A stretch of 64,000 bases of DNA from Allium sativum (taxonomy: Eukaryota; Streptophyta; Magnoliopsida; Asparagales; Amaryllidaceae): assembly GCA_030737875.1 (NCBI GenBank), contig CM060922.1, positions 299,327,456 through 299,391,455 on the forward strand. The letters are read 5' to 3'. The notes beneath the pieces were generated by a model. That model was given only the letters and a program-made list of their open reading frames with translations. It did no database searches and was not told where the DNA came from. Positions 45,731-57,476 of this stretch are shown piece after piece. A program made the translations under genes and the position numbers. The number at the start of each line of letters is the position of its first letter. Position 1 is the stretch's first letter.

Positions 45731-47329
45731 TGGGGAGCAGTTCATATATGCAGTTATGAAATAAATAACTATATAAGAAAATTTATAGTGAGAGAATTCT
45801 CACATTGGGATCCACTCCGTCGGTTTTTAGCTGAATTTCCAACATGCTCTGTTCTAAACGCGGTCTGTTTCATCGCGAAGCTCTAATTTTTCTGATTTCA
45901 ACGCTTCTGAATTCGTCGAAATCTGACCTCGTATGAAGAAGATACTGTATATTATACATTTGAATATTTAAACAAGAAATTAATTAAACTAATTAATTAA
46001 TTTATTCCCCAAATTACCCCCAGCCCCTTCTTCCCCATGCTCTGCTATTTCGAACACAAAAAGCTCCCTCCAATGACCACCGTCGCGCGCCCAAAACCAT
46101 AAGCCATCCATTGATCTGACCCGTCCACGACGAAGCCCGTCCCCTGCTTGACCTGCGCCACGAATATCAAGAACTCCGGTGGCCCCAATTGCCTCAGATC
46201 ATCCACGAGGCGCGCCTCCTTTGAGGTGGAAAATCGAGCAATTTAAGAAGCTAAAATCGATCTCCACCGCTCAGTTTAAAGGTCTTGAGGGGATCTTCAA
46301 TTTCGTTTTTGAAGTTTTGAAATCCACTAAATGGATTGGAAGATCGGAGGGTAAATGGTTTGGAATCATTTTTGCCGTGAATCGCGAGAGGGAGGCTGGA
46401 AACGGCGTTGATGAGGGAAAACAAGTTGGACCATTTTTCTAGGGTTTGACCCATTTATAGAAATTATTTGATATTATTTAATTCATGAAAAATACTTGTT
46501 TGTTGATACGAGCTCCAAACCTAACCCAACGACTGTCGCCCCTGACTAATTACCCCCATTCCAAACACAATGGAATATGTTTCGAAGGCCCATTCGAATG
46601 TTTCAGTCAGTTTTCCTTCAAATTAAAATATAAAACATTCAATATTTAATTTGAACGTACATTTCGATTTGCCGGGGCCACATACTGATTCTAAAAATTC
46701 CCGAAAAATAAATCTAGCTATGTCTTGACTATACGGTCCCAACAAAACAAGTTTCATTGAAGTCTGAGATCGTTTGAAAAATGGCCCTTTTCTGGTCGAT
46801 CCAATTAAACTATAACTGACCAAACACATTTTCCTTCGCCATGCTCACATATTGGCTTAAAAAATTATGAAATTTGAAACCTAGTAATAATTTCACATCC
46901 CGGATCCAACAAAAGTGGTTTCGTCGAATTCTGAGGTCGTTTGCAGAATGTCTATTTTCAAGGGCTATATAAATTTTATAGCGACCTTTCTGAAAATTCA
47001 TTTGGCCATAACTTTTGATTCTCGTTTCTAAACTTCGATTTTTCAGATTCATTAGAAAGATATTCACTAACAGATTTAAATACTTTTTGTTTCGCTCAAA
47101 TCCGTTTTGTTTTGCACCCGGTATAGTCAGTCAAAGTTTGAATTCAAATTTTGAAACTCCCGCACCATTTTAGGCCTTGTTTATAATTAGAATTATTATT
47201 TTTTTCAAACGTCGATTCAAACTCACTTTTCATTGCTATTATTTAAAATATTTATTTTAAATATTTAAGATCAACTAAAATAGCCAATTTAAAATTTTTA
47301 AATTGGTTCAGATTTTCCGGGTCGTTACA

Positions 47330-47346
47330 ATCTCCCCCACTTAAAA
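47330..47346 (-). promoter_or_regulatory. Polypurine tract of element E
   Basis: Minus strand TTTTAAGTGGGGGAGAT before the 3' LTR, the same as in C. Confidence 0.8.
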
Positions 47347-48644
47347 CTTTTCGTCCTCGAAAAGGAACAAAGTCAAAATTGGTTTGATTAATCAACTCTA
47401 CTTCCAATCTGGCTTCCATTCTCCAACTTTTCAGTTTCTGAGAATTTTCAAATTCTTCAAAAATTTGGCTAACACCCGGAATTTTCGAAAAATTTCGCCA
47501 TAACCTCCTTTGTACGGGGAGGGGTTTGGAAATTTATTGGGCTGTATTAGGTACCCAATAAATCCTATAAAGCATACACATATTTATAGTGATATATTCT
47601 GGTGTTTACAGGGGAGCGTGTATAGATAATAACTCCAGAGAATAAATTCTCGTCACCCTGTCAAAGCTTGAGGGAGTGTGTATTTTAATTGTTCCAGAGG
47701 ATAAATCCTCGTCACCTCGTCCCGTGTGGGAAATAAATAGCCCATGTGCCGTATCTAATGACTAGAGAGACGTGATTATTGTCAACTCCAGACCCATGTG
47801 GGGTTTTTATAAATCTGGCAATTTTATCGTTACAATTTTATATGGTCCACATCAGTCATCAGTTCAACCTGTAATATATAGTTATCGCCATACAAGCCTC
47901 TCGCTCGTATGGTAAATCTTCCACCTCGTCACACAAGCTCCAAATGCTTATGTGGTATATGATGAAGTATGCCTATCTTCCGAAGTATGCCATGTAGTGT
48001 AGTTTAAAATTAATTGTTACTATCCTATGGCGACGTTTATTATTACACACAGAACAACCAGCACTCCGCATCCAATGGCATTCACAGGAGTTGATATAAT
48101 AATAAAATTGTGCATCCAACTCATTAAGGTTTACCTATTTGTCGGGCACGCAAATAAAATCTCTACTCAACAGCTATCCATTTACCTGTTCAAACATATA
48201 TAATGCACATGTATATATTTCTATCTATCTTTAAATCAGTTCAATGTGTGATTTAAATGAATAAATCCTACCATTCAATATCTTATTAATTAAATTAACT
48301 ATCGTTTCAATAAATTAATTAATCCAATTCTACTATCACACAACACAAACAACAATCAATTTGTTTTTAACTTTTCAAATATATATCTTTTATATATTCA
48401 AAAATCATATTTCTAAAGCCAAACTATAAATATAATCACAAATACGTTATTTAAAAACATATTACTCTCGACTCGTTCTGAGGCACTTCTGACCCCATCT
48501 CTAACGAATTGTTCTGATTCTGCTATACTCATACTAGGATATTGCTGATCCTATTTGTACTGAGTTACCCGTCTTAGAACACTACTGGTTCTATTTCTGA
48601 CGAGTTCGTTCATATGTTATATTCCAAGACTAAGCTTAACCAAA
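47347..48644 (-). other. Non-coding interior of element E
   Basis: About 1.3 kb without gag or pol similarity. Two pieces match LTR sequence of C, not its interior: TTTCGCCATAACCTCCTTTGTACGGG near 47500 (compare 11479) and TACCTATTTGTCGGGCA...CCTGTTCAA...ATGCACATGTA near 48133-48215 (compare 11621-11703). Between them lies unrelated text with repeated CCAGAG(A/G)ATAAATYCTCGTCACC (47632 and 47690). The last ~165 bases match the leader of C. Confidence 0.75.
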
Positions 48645-48656
48645 GCTCTGATACCA
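48645..48656 (-). promoter_or_regulatory. tRNA-iMet primer-binding site of element E
   Basis: TGGTATCAGAGC on the minus strand, three bases after the LTR end at 48660. Confidence 0.9.
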
Positions 48657-48659
48657 CGT

Positions 48660-51600
48660 TGTGACGACCCCGTTCTCCGTACTAAAAGCGGCAAGGGCAA
48701 TTCTTGGAATATAACACAGAAAACAGATAATAGCAGAACAGAAATAAATAAATACACCAGATAATGTACAATAGAATATACTGGATAAACGTAATCATCA
48801 GAGTTACACAGTATACATGATCATACTTAGTACAAATATAGTTCAGCTATATAAAAATGTCTACAGCGGAAACAAACATAATATGTACAATAGGAGCAGA
48901 ACAACATAAAAAGAGATAAATGATAGAATCCATCTTCAGCTCCAGCTATCCAAAGAAAGCCAGCTAAAACCTGAATACAAGGCTGGTCGTGTAGAAAAAG
49001 GGGCACCCGAGTTCGAAAGTGAAACAAACTACGAGTCAGTCATGGGACTGGTATGAGAAATCTACTCAACACATTGTAAATATGTCTAATCACAGGACCA
49101 CTCCACTTTCGTGGAACGGGTTTACTCCATCGGATTGCCAGGGCTTTAAAACAAATAATTCTTTTAAACATCGCAATGCTTTTTATAAAAATGAAGCCAT
49201 TATAAGACTCAGTTCCCATCACACAATGCAATGCAAACCGGAGGATAGAGTTTTACCTTATAATAGCCAAAATATGCTTGATACGAATAAAACAAAAGCA
49301 TTTGATATTATTACTAGTGTTTATAGGTTTCGAAAACAATTTCAATCATAACTATCAATCATAGACGGCATGGGTACCATATATCATGTCGCCATATATA
49401 TATACAATCAAAACCGCACAGTCACGTATTTGGAGATTGGATTTCCATCATGAACCAAGGCAAAAGATAGTCCTTACCGACTTCGAGACAATCTAGCCCA
49501 TGTCTCACGCACAGCCGCAACCGTACCTTGGATCGTCAGGGCCGGTCCACACGAAGTGGATTATAATGCCTGAACAATGCGTTTCTCCGCCCTTTGGGGC
49601 GTAAATGAGCCGACGAATGACTCCGTCGATCCCGGATCGACCGATATAACCGAGGCGCCTCGCAACAGTAACAACCACATAAGTCAAACTCGTCAGGGCG
49701 TGTAAAACCACTGACGCCACTTCTAGCTAGAAAGAAAACGCACGTCCCCCCTGATGTCCTCTCCCGTTTCTGGCTCATATCGGGGTGTGAGGTTCGCGAA
49801 TTCACGTTGTACACAAAGCTACGCCACACAGGCGGTGCTTTGATCATCACCACAAGACTTTGATTTTCAACAGAAGCCTTGATCACTGCATCTTAGCATG
49901 CCACACAGGCAATTTACACCATGCAACTAATGGCTATCAATCACACAGAATAAATTCCAATGTCAGACACACAGTCCATTTACTAGTCTGTCCTGGGTCT
50001 GAATGAAACCGGAGGCACTATATACCTCGCAAACCCATCGACCTCCACGTACGTCTGGACGATCACCACTCATTATCCATATTTCGGGATGCCTCCCAAT
50101 CAGGACATCAGTTACCATCCAAACGAGGTGAAGATCTACGGTCTTCGACCACCGTCTTCATCTTCGATTTCTTATCGTCGATTCAGTTATTCAGAATGGG
50201 ATAAACCCGGTCTTTCTGAACAACTCGCGTATTAATAAACAAGTGCAACACAAACACACATACGCATCATTTCTATTCATTAGTCGCTAACCGTAAATCA
50301 GTAAGAGAACGATTTCCCAAATATTAACCCCGAAGGCCGAAACCAACATCAGATCAACACCCAGGAAACCATTTGACTTAGCCAACCTTCAGTTAGTTTC
50401 TAAATTTCACATCCATATCGTTTATAATATTTTATAACGATTTATCACTATTTTTATTTATTTTAAAATAGCCAATTTATTCAAAACGACGCTTCGGCCA
50501 TAACGCAGCCTTGGCGCTGTTTTTCTTAAGATTTGATTTACACATATCTGAAAATCTAACCATTGGATCTTCACAAGATTTACATCATTAGAAAGATCTT
50601 TTCAAAACGAATCCAACAGTTCTAGTTTCGGGAAAATCCGACGGTCGGATCTCCCGGTACAATCATTTGAAGTTTCGATTTCAAAATACGAACTGCAGCG
50701 TCGTTATTCGATTTAATATAATTATATTTATCTATATATATATAAATATAATCGATTCTGGCACAGTTTTTCTTCAGATTTGAATTAAACATTCCAGTCA
50801 ATCCAACCGTTGGATTTTTACAAAGTTGGTGCCGTTGGAAAGATATTTCCAAAGCGAACCCAACTGTTGCGGTTTCGGGAAAATCCAATGGTCGGATCTC
50901 TCGCACTAATCGTTTGAAATCACGGTTTCAAAATACGAATGGTAGCGTCGTTATTCGATTTATTTCGATTCTATTTATATATATATATCGAATCTTTGAT
51001 TTCAAAACTATATTCTTTTCAAACATTTGATAAAAATGATATTTTTATCTAACTGTCTTCTATTACAACACTTCACTATTTTTAACAATTCATTTATATA
51101 ATAAAAATGTGATTTTTATTGTAAAACAATTCATTTCAAAACACTATTATTTTTTATAGTTAATAGAGGTGATAAAATAGGATTTTTATTATAAAATAAT
51201 TTATTTCAAAACAAGATTATTTTATATAGTTAACAATTTGTTTCAAAACACGAATACCATTCAACACATGAATTTCAATTCAACGAATGAATTTCGATTC
51301 AACACATGAAGGTTTTCTATAGTTTACATATATGGATAAAAAAGTGATTTTTATATTTAAAACACGAATACCATTCAACACATGAATTTCTATTCAATGA
51401 ATGAATTTCAATTCAACACATGAAGGTTTTCTATAGTTTATACATATAGATAAAAAGGTGATTTTTATATTTAAAACACGAATACCATTCAACACATGAA
51501 TTTCAATTCAACGAATGAATTTCGATTCAACACATGAAGGTTTTCTATAGTTTGCATATATAGAGTAAAAGTGTGATTTTAATTGTTAAAACAATTTATT

Positions 51601-54273
51601 CAAAACACGAACACCATTCAACACATGAATTTCAATTCAACGAATGAATTTCGATTCAACACATGAAGGTTTTCTATAGTTTGTATATATATAGATATAT
51701 ATAGTAAAAATGTGATTTTTATGGTAAAACCATTCATTTCAAAACACGATTATTTTATATAGTTCATATAGATGTTAAAAATATGATTTTTATTATAAAA
51801 CAATTTATTTCAAAACACGAATACCATTCAACACATGAATATTATTCAACGAATAAATTTCTATTCAACACATGAAGGTTTTCTATTCAACACACGAATA
51901 TAGTTTCAACACAGGAAAATAATTCTAACACATGAATATTATTCAAAATTTCGGCAGCATAACGGCAGGGTAGTTAAAACCGGGACCGTCCCTAGTACGG
52001 CTCCTCGCTCCACCTTAAAGCCTCGCAGCTTTTGACAATGGGGATTCATGCATCTAGTTCGCACGCAGGCGACATGTATATTTTTTTTTTTCATTTCCAC
52101 AAACTAATCCTATGTGGTTTCAACCAAATATTTCTCAACCAAAAACGGGTATTTTTCAGCCACAATCAATAAATTTCAACCACAAACAATTATAATCAAC
52201 CATTCGCTATCAACCAATTTTCACACCAATCACAATCAATAAATATCGTCCATGGTTTGTGGACGAGGGGCGTATATATATATATAAACATTTCAATTCT
52301 ATTCAACACATATATAATTTTTACAACGCATATATAACTTATATATCGAACGTACAACTTATACAACGCTTATACAAGAGGTGTACAACGCTTATATAAC
52401 TCATACATCGACTATATAATTTATACATCGTCGTTTTCCATATCGTTTATAAATTAGAAATCTCACATTTCATATATATATCGTTTTCACATCATACATA
52501 TATATATATATATATTATTTTCACATTTCATATATATATATATATATCGTTATTTTCACTTTAAATATATATGATATATTCACTTCACATCGCGATCAAT
52601 TTATTTCATTTCACATCACGATCAATTTTCACACAGAATATAATCAAACAAGTCGTCCATGGTTTGTGGACGACGGGGAGCAGTTCATATATGCAGTTAT
52701 GAAATAAATAACTATATAAGAAAATTTATAGTGAGAGAATTCTCACATCGGGATCCACTTCGTCGGTTTTTATTTGAATTTCCAACATGCTCTGTTCTGA
52801 ACGCGGTCTGTTTCATCGCGAAGCTCTCATTTTTCTGATTTCAATGCTTTTGAATTCGTCGAAATATGACCTCGTATGAAGAAGATACTGTATATTATAC
52901 ATTTGAATATTTAAATGAGAAATTAATTAAACTAATTAATTAATTAATTCCCCAAATTACCCCCAGCCCCTTCTTCCCCGTGCTCTACTATTTCGAACCC
53001 AAAAAGCTCCCTCCAATGACCACCATCGCGCGCCCAAAACCCTAAGCCGTCCATCGATCTGACCCGTCCACGACGAAGCCCGTCCCCTGCTTGACCTGCG
53101 CCACGAATACCAAGAACTCTGGTGGCCCCAATCGCCTCAGATCATCCACAAGGCGTGCCTCCTTTGAGGTGGAAAATCGAGCAATTTAAGAAGCTAAAAT
53201 CGATCTCCACCGCTCAATTTAAAGGTCTTGAGGGGATCTTCAATTTCGTTTTTGAAGTTTCAAAATCCACTGAATGGATTGGAAGATCGGAGGGCAAATG
53301 GTTTGGAATCATTTCTGCCGTGAATCGCGAGAGGGAGGCTGGAAACGGCGTTGACCAGGGAAAACAAGTTGGACCATTTTTCTAGGGTTTGACCCATTTA
53401 TAGAAATTATTTGATATTATTTAATTCGTGAAAAATACTTGTTTGTTGATACGAGCTCCAAACCTAAGCCAACGACTGTCGCCCCTGACTAATTACCCCC
53501 ATTCCAAACACAATGGGATATGTTTCGAAGGCCCATTCGAATGTTTCAGTCAGTTTTCCTTCAAATTAAAATATAAAACATTCAACATTTAATTTGAACG
53601 TACATTTCGATTTGCCGGGGCCACATACTGGTTCTAAAAATTCCCGAAAAATAAATCTAGCTATGTCTTGACGATACGGTCCCAAAAAAACTAGTTTCGT
53701 CGAATTCTGAGATCGTTGGAAAAATGACCCTTTTCTGGTCGATCCAATTTAACTATAACTGACCAAACACATTTTCCTTCGCCATGCTCAAATATTAGAT
53801 TAAAAAATTATGAAATTTGAAACCTAGTAATAATTTCACATCCCGGATCCAACAAAATTGGTTTCGTCGAATTCCGAGGTCGTTTGCAAAATGTCTATTT
53901 TCAAGGGCTATATAAATTCTATAGCGACCATTCTGAAAATTCATTTGGCCATAACTTTTGATTCTCGCTTCGAAACTTCAATTTTTCGGATTCATTAGAA
54001 AGATATTCACTAACAGACTTAAATACTTTTTGTTTTGCTCAAATCCGTTTTGTTTTGCACCCGGTACAGTCAGTCAAAGTTTGAATTCAAATTTTGAAAC
54101 TACCGCGCCATTTTAGGCCTTGTTTATAATTAGAATTAATTTTTTTTTTCAAACGTCGATTCAAACTCACTTTTCATTGCTATTATTTAAAATATTTAGT
54201 TTAAATATTTAAGATCCACTAAAATAGCCAATTTAAAAATTTTAAATTGGTTCAGATTTTCCGGGTCGTTACA
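48660..54273 (-). repeat. 5' LTR of element E (5614 bp)
   Basis: Colinear with 41656-47329. It holds hairpins at 52247-52266 and 52654-52673, the 114-bp array (51250-51930) and the duplicated block (50510-50985). TA runs are shorter than in the other LTR (for example 52274-52286 against 45313-45342). It ends GGGTCGTTACA, followed by ACTTA. Confidence 0.92.
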
Positions 54274-54278
54274 ACTTA

Positions 54279-54655
54279 TAAAAACAAAGACTACAATGTA
54301 GAATAGATTTCATGGCCATCACCTAAGAATCTCCCTATGTACCGGTTACACTATTATCCCTCAAAATTAAACTTTTCATTATATTTCTTATTCGATCTAA
54401 GTTGAGGAAAAAAAATTACTATCAGCTGACTAAAAGTTGTAAACTTATTTCGTAGTATCACTCTAAAATGAGTCGTGTCTGTGTGATTTTGTGTGTGTGT
54501 GTGTGTTTTTTTTTAAAGAGAACTAATGAAGATGTGATGCAGACTTGACTCCCCTACACTAGATTGAGACAGTGTCCCAACTGTCTAAGGTATGCAGACC
54601 AAAATGGAAGGAAAAAAATGAAAAATAAAAGAAAAAGAATGTGTACCACCTGATT
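54279..54655 (-). other. 3' untranslated part of element D, right of E
   Basis: Between the integrase stop and E. Contains a (TG)n tract at about 54480-54506 and a T-run. No gene. Confidence 0.6.
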
Positions 54656-56155
54656 TCATGGTGGATGATCAGGCTCATGAAGATCGATAAGGTCATCGTC
54701 TTCGTATTGCTCGAATTCCAAAAATGGTTTCAGTCGTTGACCGTTTACTTTGAAGACTTTTCCATCCTTAGTATTTTCAATTTCAACTGCTCCATGAGGA
54801 TATACTGTTTTCACAACATAAGGTCCAGTCCATCGAGATCTGAGTTTTCCTGGAAACAAGTGAGGTCTAGAGTCGTATAAAAGAACTTTTTGTCCTACAT
54901 TGAATTCCTTACGAAGTATGTTCTTGTCATGTTGGGCTTTGGTTCTTTCTTTAAAGATTTTCGCATTTTCATATGCTTCATTTCTTAATTCCTCTAGTTC
55001 TGAGATCTGTAACTTCCTATGTGAGCCGGCCTTCTCTAAGTCAAAATTTAAAAGTTTAATTGCCCAAAGAGCATGATGTTCTAATTCAAGAGGTAAGTGA
55101 AAGGCCTTCCCAAAGACTAACCAATATGGTGACATTCCTAGATTGGTTTTGTAAGCAGTGCGAAATGCCCAAAGTGCATCAATCAGTTTTACGGACCAAT
55201 CTTTTCTATTGGAATTCACGGTTTTCTCAAGAATTTGTTTGATTTGTCTATTGGAAACTTCTACTTGCCCACTAGTTTGTGGATGGTAAGGGGTTGATAG
55301 CTTGTGTGTGATTGAGTATTTCTTGATCAAGGACTCAAAAGCACGATTACATAAGTGAGTGCCATTATCGCTAATGATAGCTCGAGGTGTGCCAAAGCGC
55401 AAAAAGATGTTTTCTTTGAGGAATTTGATAACAACCTTGTTGTCGTTGGTTTTGGTCGGGATGGCTTCAACCCATTTTGAGATATAGTCTACCGCAAGCA
55501 ATATGTAAAGAATCCCAAATGAGTTAGGGAATGGTCCCATGAAATCGATGCCCCAAACATCGAATAACTAAATCACTAAAATGGTGTTGAGAGTCATCAT
55601 GTTTCGCTTAGTGATTCGACCCGTTCTTTGACATCGATCGCATTTAGAGCAAAATTCGAAAGCATCACGAAACAATGTGGACCAATAAAAACTGCTTTGC
55701 AATACTTTTGCAGCAGTTTTTCTTGCTCCAAAATGACCACCACAAGCATGGTCATGTGAGAAAGAGAGAATACTTTGGTGTTCATGATCGGGTACACACC
55801 TTCGAATGATTTGGTCTGGACAGTATTTGAAAAGATATGGGTCGTCCCAATAGAAGTTTTGAACTTTCAAGAGAAATTTTTGTTTATCTTGTTTTGACCA
55901 TTCAGCGGGTGTTTGCTGTGTGACAAGATAATTCACAATGTCAGCGTACCAAGGGGTGTTAGAGATGGAAAGAATTTGTTCGTCTGGAAAATAGTCATCG
56001 ATTTGGGTGTCATCAACATTTTCATGCACCATTCGAGAGAGATGATCAGCTACAACATTTTCAGAACCCTTTTTATCTCTTATTTCTATGTCAAATTCTT
56101 GAAGAAGAAGGATCCAACGAATCAAGCGGGCCTTGGCATCCTTTTTAGAAAGCAA
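54656..56155 (-). pseudogene. pol: RNase H tail and integrase of element D
   Basis: Starts after a TGA at about 56156-56158 that interrupts RNase H ([23 protein letters not shown]). Then [24 protein letters not shown], the zinc-binding [20 protein letters not shown]...[11 protein letters not shown], and a TAG at about 55566-55568. The core then continues: [12 protein letters not shown] (first Asp), ISDNGTHLC (second Asp) and [15 protein letters not shown] (Glu kept). After it come [24 protein letters not shown] and a C-terminal [12 protein letters not shown]...[20 protein letters not shown]. Two stops break it; catalytic residues of integrase are intact. No chromodomain, as expected for Athila. 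Confidence 0.85.
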
Positions 56156-56158
56156 ATA

Positions 56159-57476
56159 TCATAAGGCAACATGGTCAGTGTAAACTATGACTTTGGATCC
56201 TATGAGATATGGTCTGAATTTCTCAAGAGCGAAGACAACTGCCAAAAATTCCTTTTCAGTAGTTGAGTAATTCAATTGGGCCTCATTTAAGGTTTTGCTA
56301 GCATAGTAAATGACTCGAGGCAGTTTATCGATTCGTTGGCCCAAGATGGCCCCAATCGCAAAATCAGAAGCGTCACACATAAGTTCGAATGGCTGAGTCC
56401 AATCAGGGGGTTGAATGCTCGGAGTTGTGGTCAAGATTGACTTAAGAGTTTCGAAATATGTTTTGCAATCATTGGAAAATTCAAACTTGATGTCTTTGGC
56501 AAGTAAGTTCGAGAGAGGTTTTGAAATTTTCGAGAAATCTTTAATGAATCTTCTATAGAATCCCGCATGGCCAAGAAATGAACGAACATCCTTAACAGAC
56601 TTAGGAGGAGGTAGATTAGCAATCAAATCAATTTTGGACTTATCGACTTCAAGGCCATCTTTTGAAACGACAAGACCTAGAACTATCCCCCTTTTTGCCA
56701 TGAAATGACATTTTTTCCAATTAAGCACGAGTGATTTCTCCTTACAACGTTTTAGGACGAGCTCTAAATGAGTGAGACAATGGGAAAAAGATGATCCGTA
56801 GATTGAAAAATCATTCATAAATATTTCCAAGAATTCTTCCACTATATCCGAGAAAATACTCATCATACACCTTTGGAAAGTCAGCAAAGGTTCCAAAGGG
56901 ACAAGTAAAGGTGGTCTTATGTTGATCTTCTAAAGCAACAGGGATTTGGTTATAGCCAGAGTATCCATCGAGAAAACAATAGTACTCATGTCCCACTAAG
57001 CATTCGAGCATTTGGTCAATAAAAGGTAAGGGAAAATGGTCTTTTCGTGTGGCTGATTTGAGCTTTCGATAGTCGATACACACACGCCATTTTGTTTTGA
57101 TTTTTATTGGGACGAGCTCATTACTTTCATTTTTGATCACTGTGACTCCCGACTTCTTTGGTACAACTTGTACCGGACTCACCCAAGTACTATCAGAGAT
57201 GGGATAGATGATGTTATTGTCTAGACATTTGATTATCTCCTCCTTGACCACTTCTCTCATGTTTGGGTTTAATCGCCTTTGAGCCTCACAGGTGGGTTTA
57301 GCCTCATCAACTAAATGTATGCGATGTTCCACGATTGATGGGCTAATTCCTTTTATATCACTCAGTTCCCACCCCAAAGCATCTTTATTTTCCCATATAA
57401 TTTCTAAGAGTTTTTCTTCTTGGTCCTCGGTAAGATCAGAGGCCAAGATTACGGGAAGAATTTCTGAGGAGTCCAA
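56159..57476 (-). pseudogene. pol: Reverse transcriptase and RNase H of element D, with internal deletion
   Basis: First frame (57476-56811): VEHRIHLVDEAKPTCEAQRRLNPNMREVVKEEI, WVSPVQVVPKKSG, KWRVCIDYRKLN-like text and FLDGYSGYNQIPVA, the first catalytic Asp. Then TFTCPFGTFA is followed directly, in another frame, by TFQRCMMSIFSDIVEE. The usual [12 protein letters not shown] segment is absent, so about 40 bases are deleted near 56860-56880. The second frame has FMNDFSIYG where Athila elements have FMDD, one catalytic Asp changed to Asn. RNase H reads MCDASDFAIGAILGQR, YYASKTLNEAQLNYSTTEKEFLAVVFAL and YTDHVAL. Confidence 0.85.

Larger units (their letters stand above)
41656..47329 (-). repeat. 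3' LTR of element E (5674 bp)
   Basis: TGTGATGACCCCG...GGGTCGTTACA on the plus strand. Contains the ~256-bp internal duplication (43510-44000), TA runs (43722-43757, 45313-45342), five ~114-206-bp repeats (44290-44950) and two hairpins (45284-45303, 45711-45730). The 87-codon plus-strand frame at 46179-46442 is shared by the other LTR, but most differences are amino-acid changing, so I do not call it a gene. Confidence 0.92.
41656..54273 (-). mobile_element. Element E: LARD-like non-autonomous LTR retrotransposon (5.6-kb LTRs)
   Basis: Two long LTRs (41656-47329 and 48660-54273) enclose only 1330 bases of non-coding interior, with a tRNA-iMet primer site at one end and a polypurine tract at the other. 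Perfect duplication ACTTA. It encodes no gag or pol, so movement needed proteins in trans. LTR ends, primer site, leader, internal duplications and hairpins match C, the probable helper family. LTRs differ by about 5% in the stretches compared. This fits the large retrotransposon derivative class, though the ratio of LTR to interior (over 4:1 each) is extreme. Confidence 0.9.

Noticed and set aside
46179..46442. 87-codon plus-strand frame, with an equal-length copy at 53122-53385
   Set aside because: It lies in both E LTRs, antisense to the element. Of the differences between copies most change the amino acid (R/Q, A/V, L/S, K/E, F/S, E/Q), so no purifying selection is visible. No known domain.
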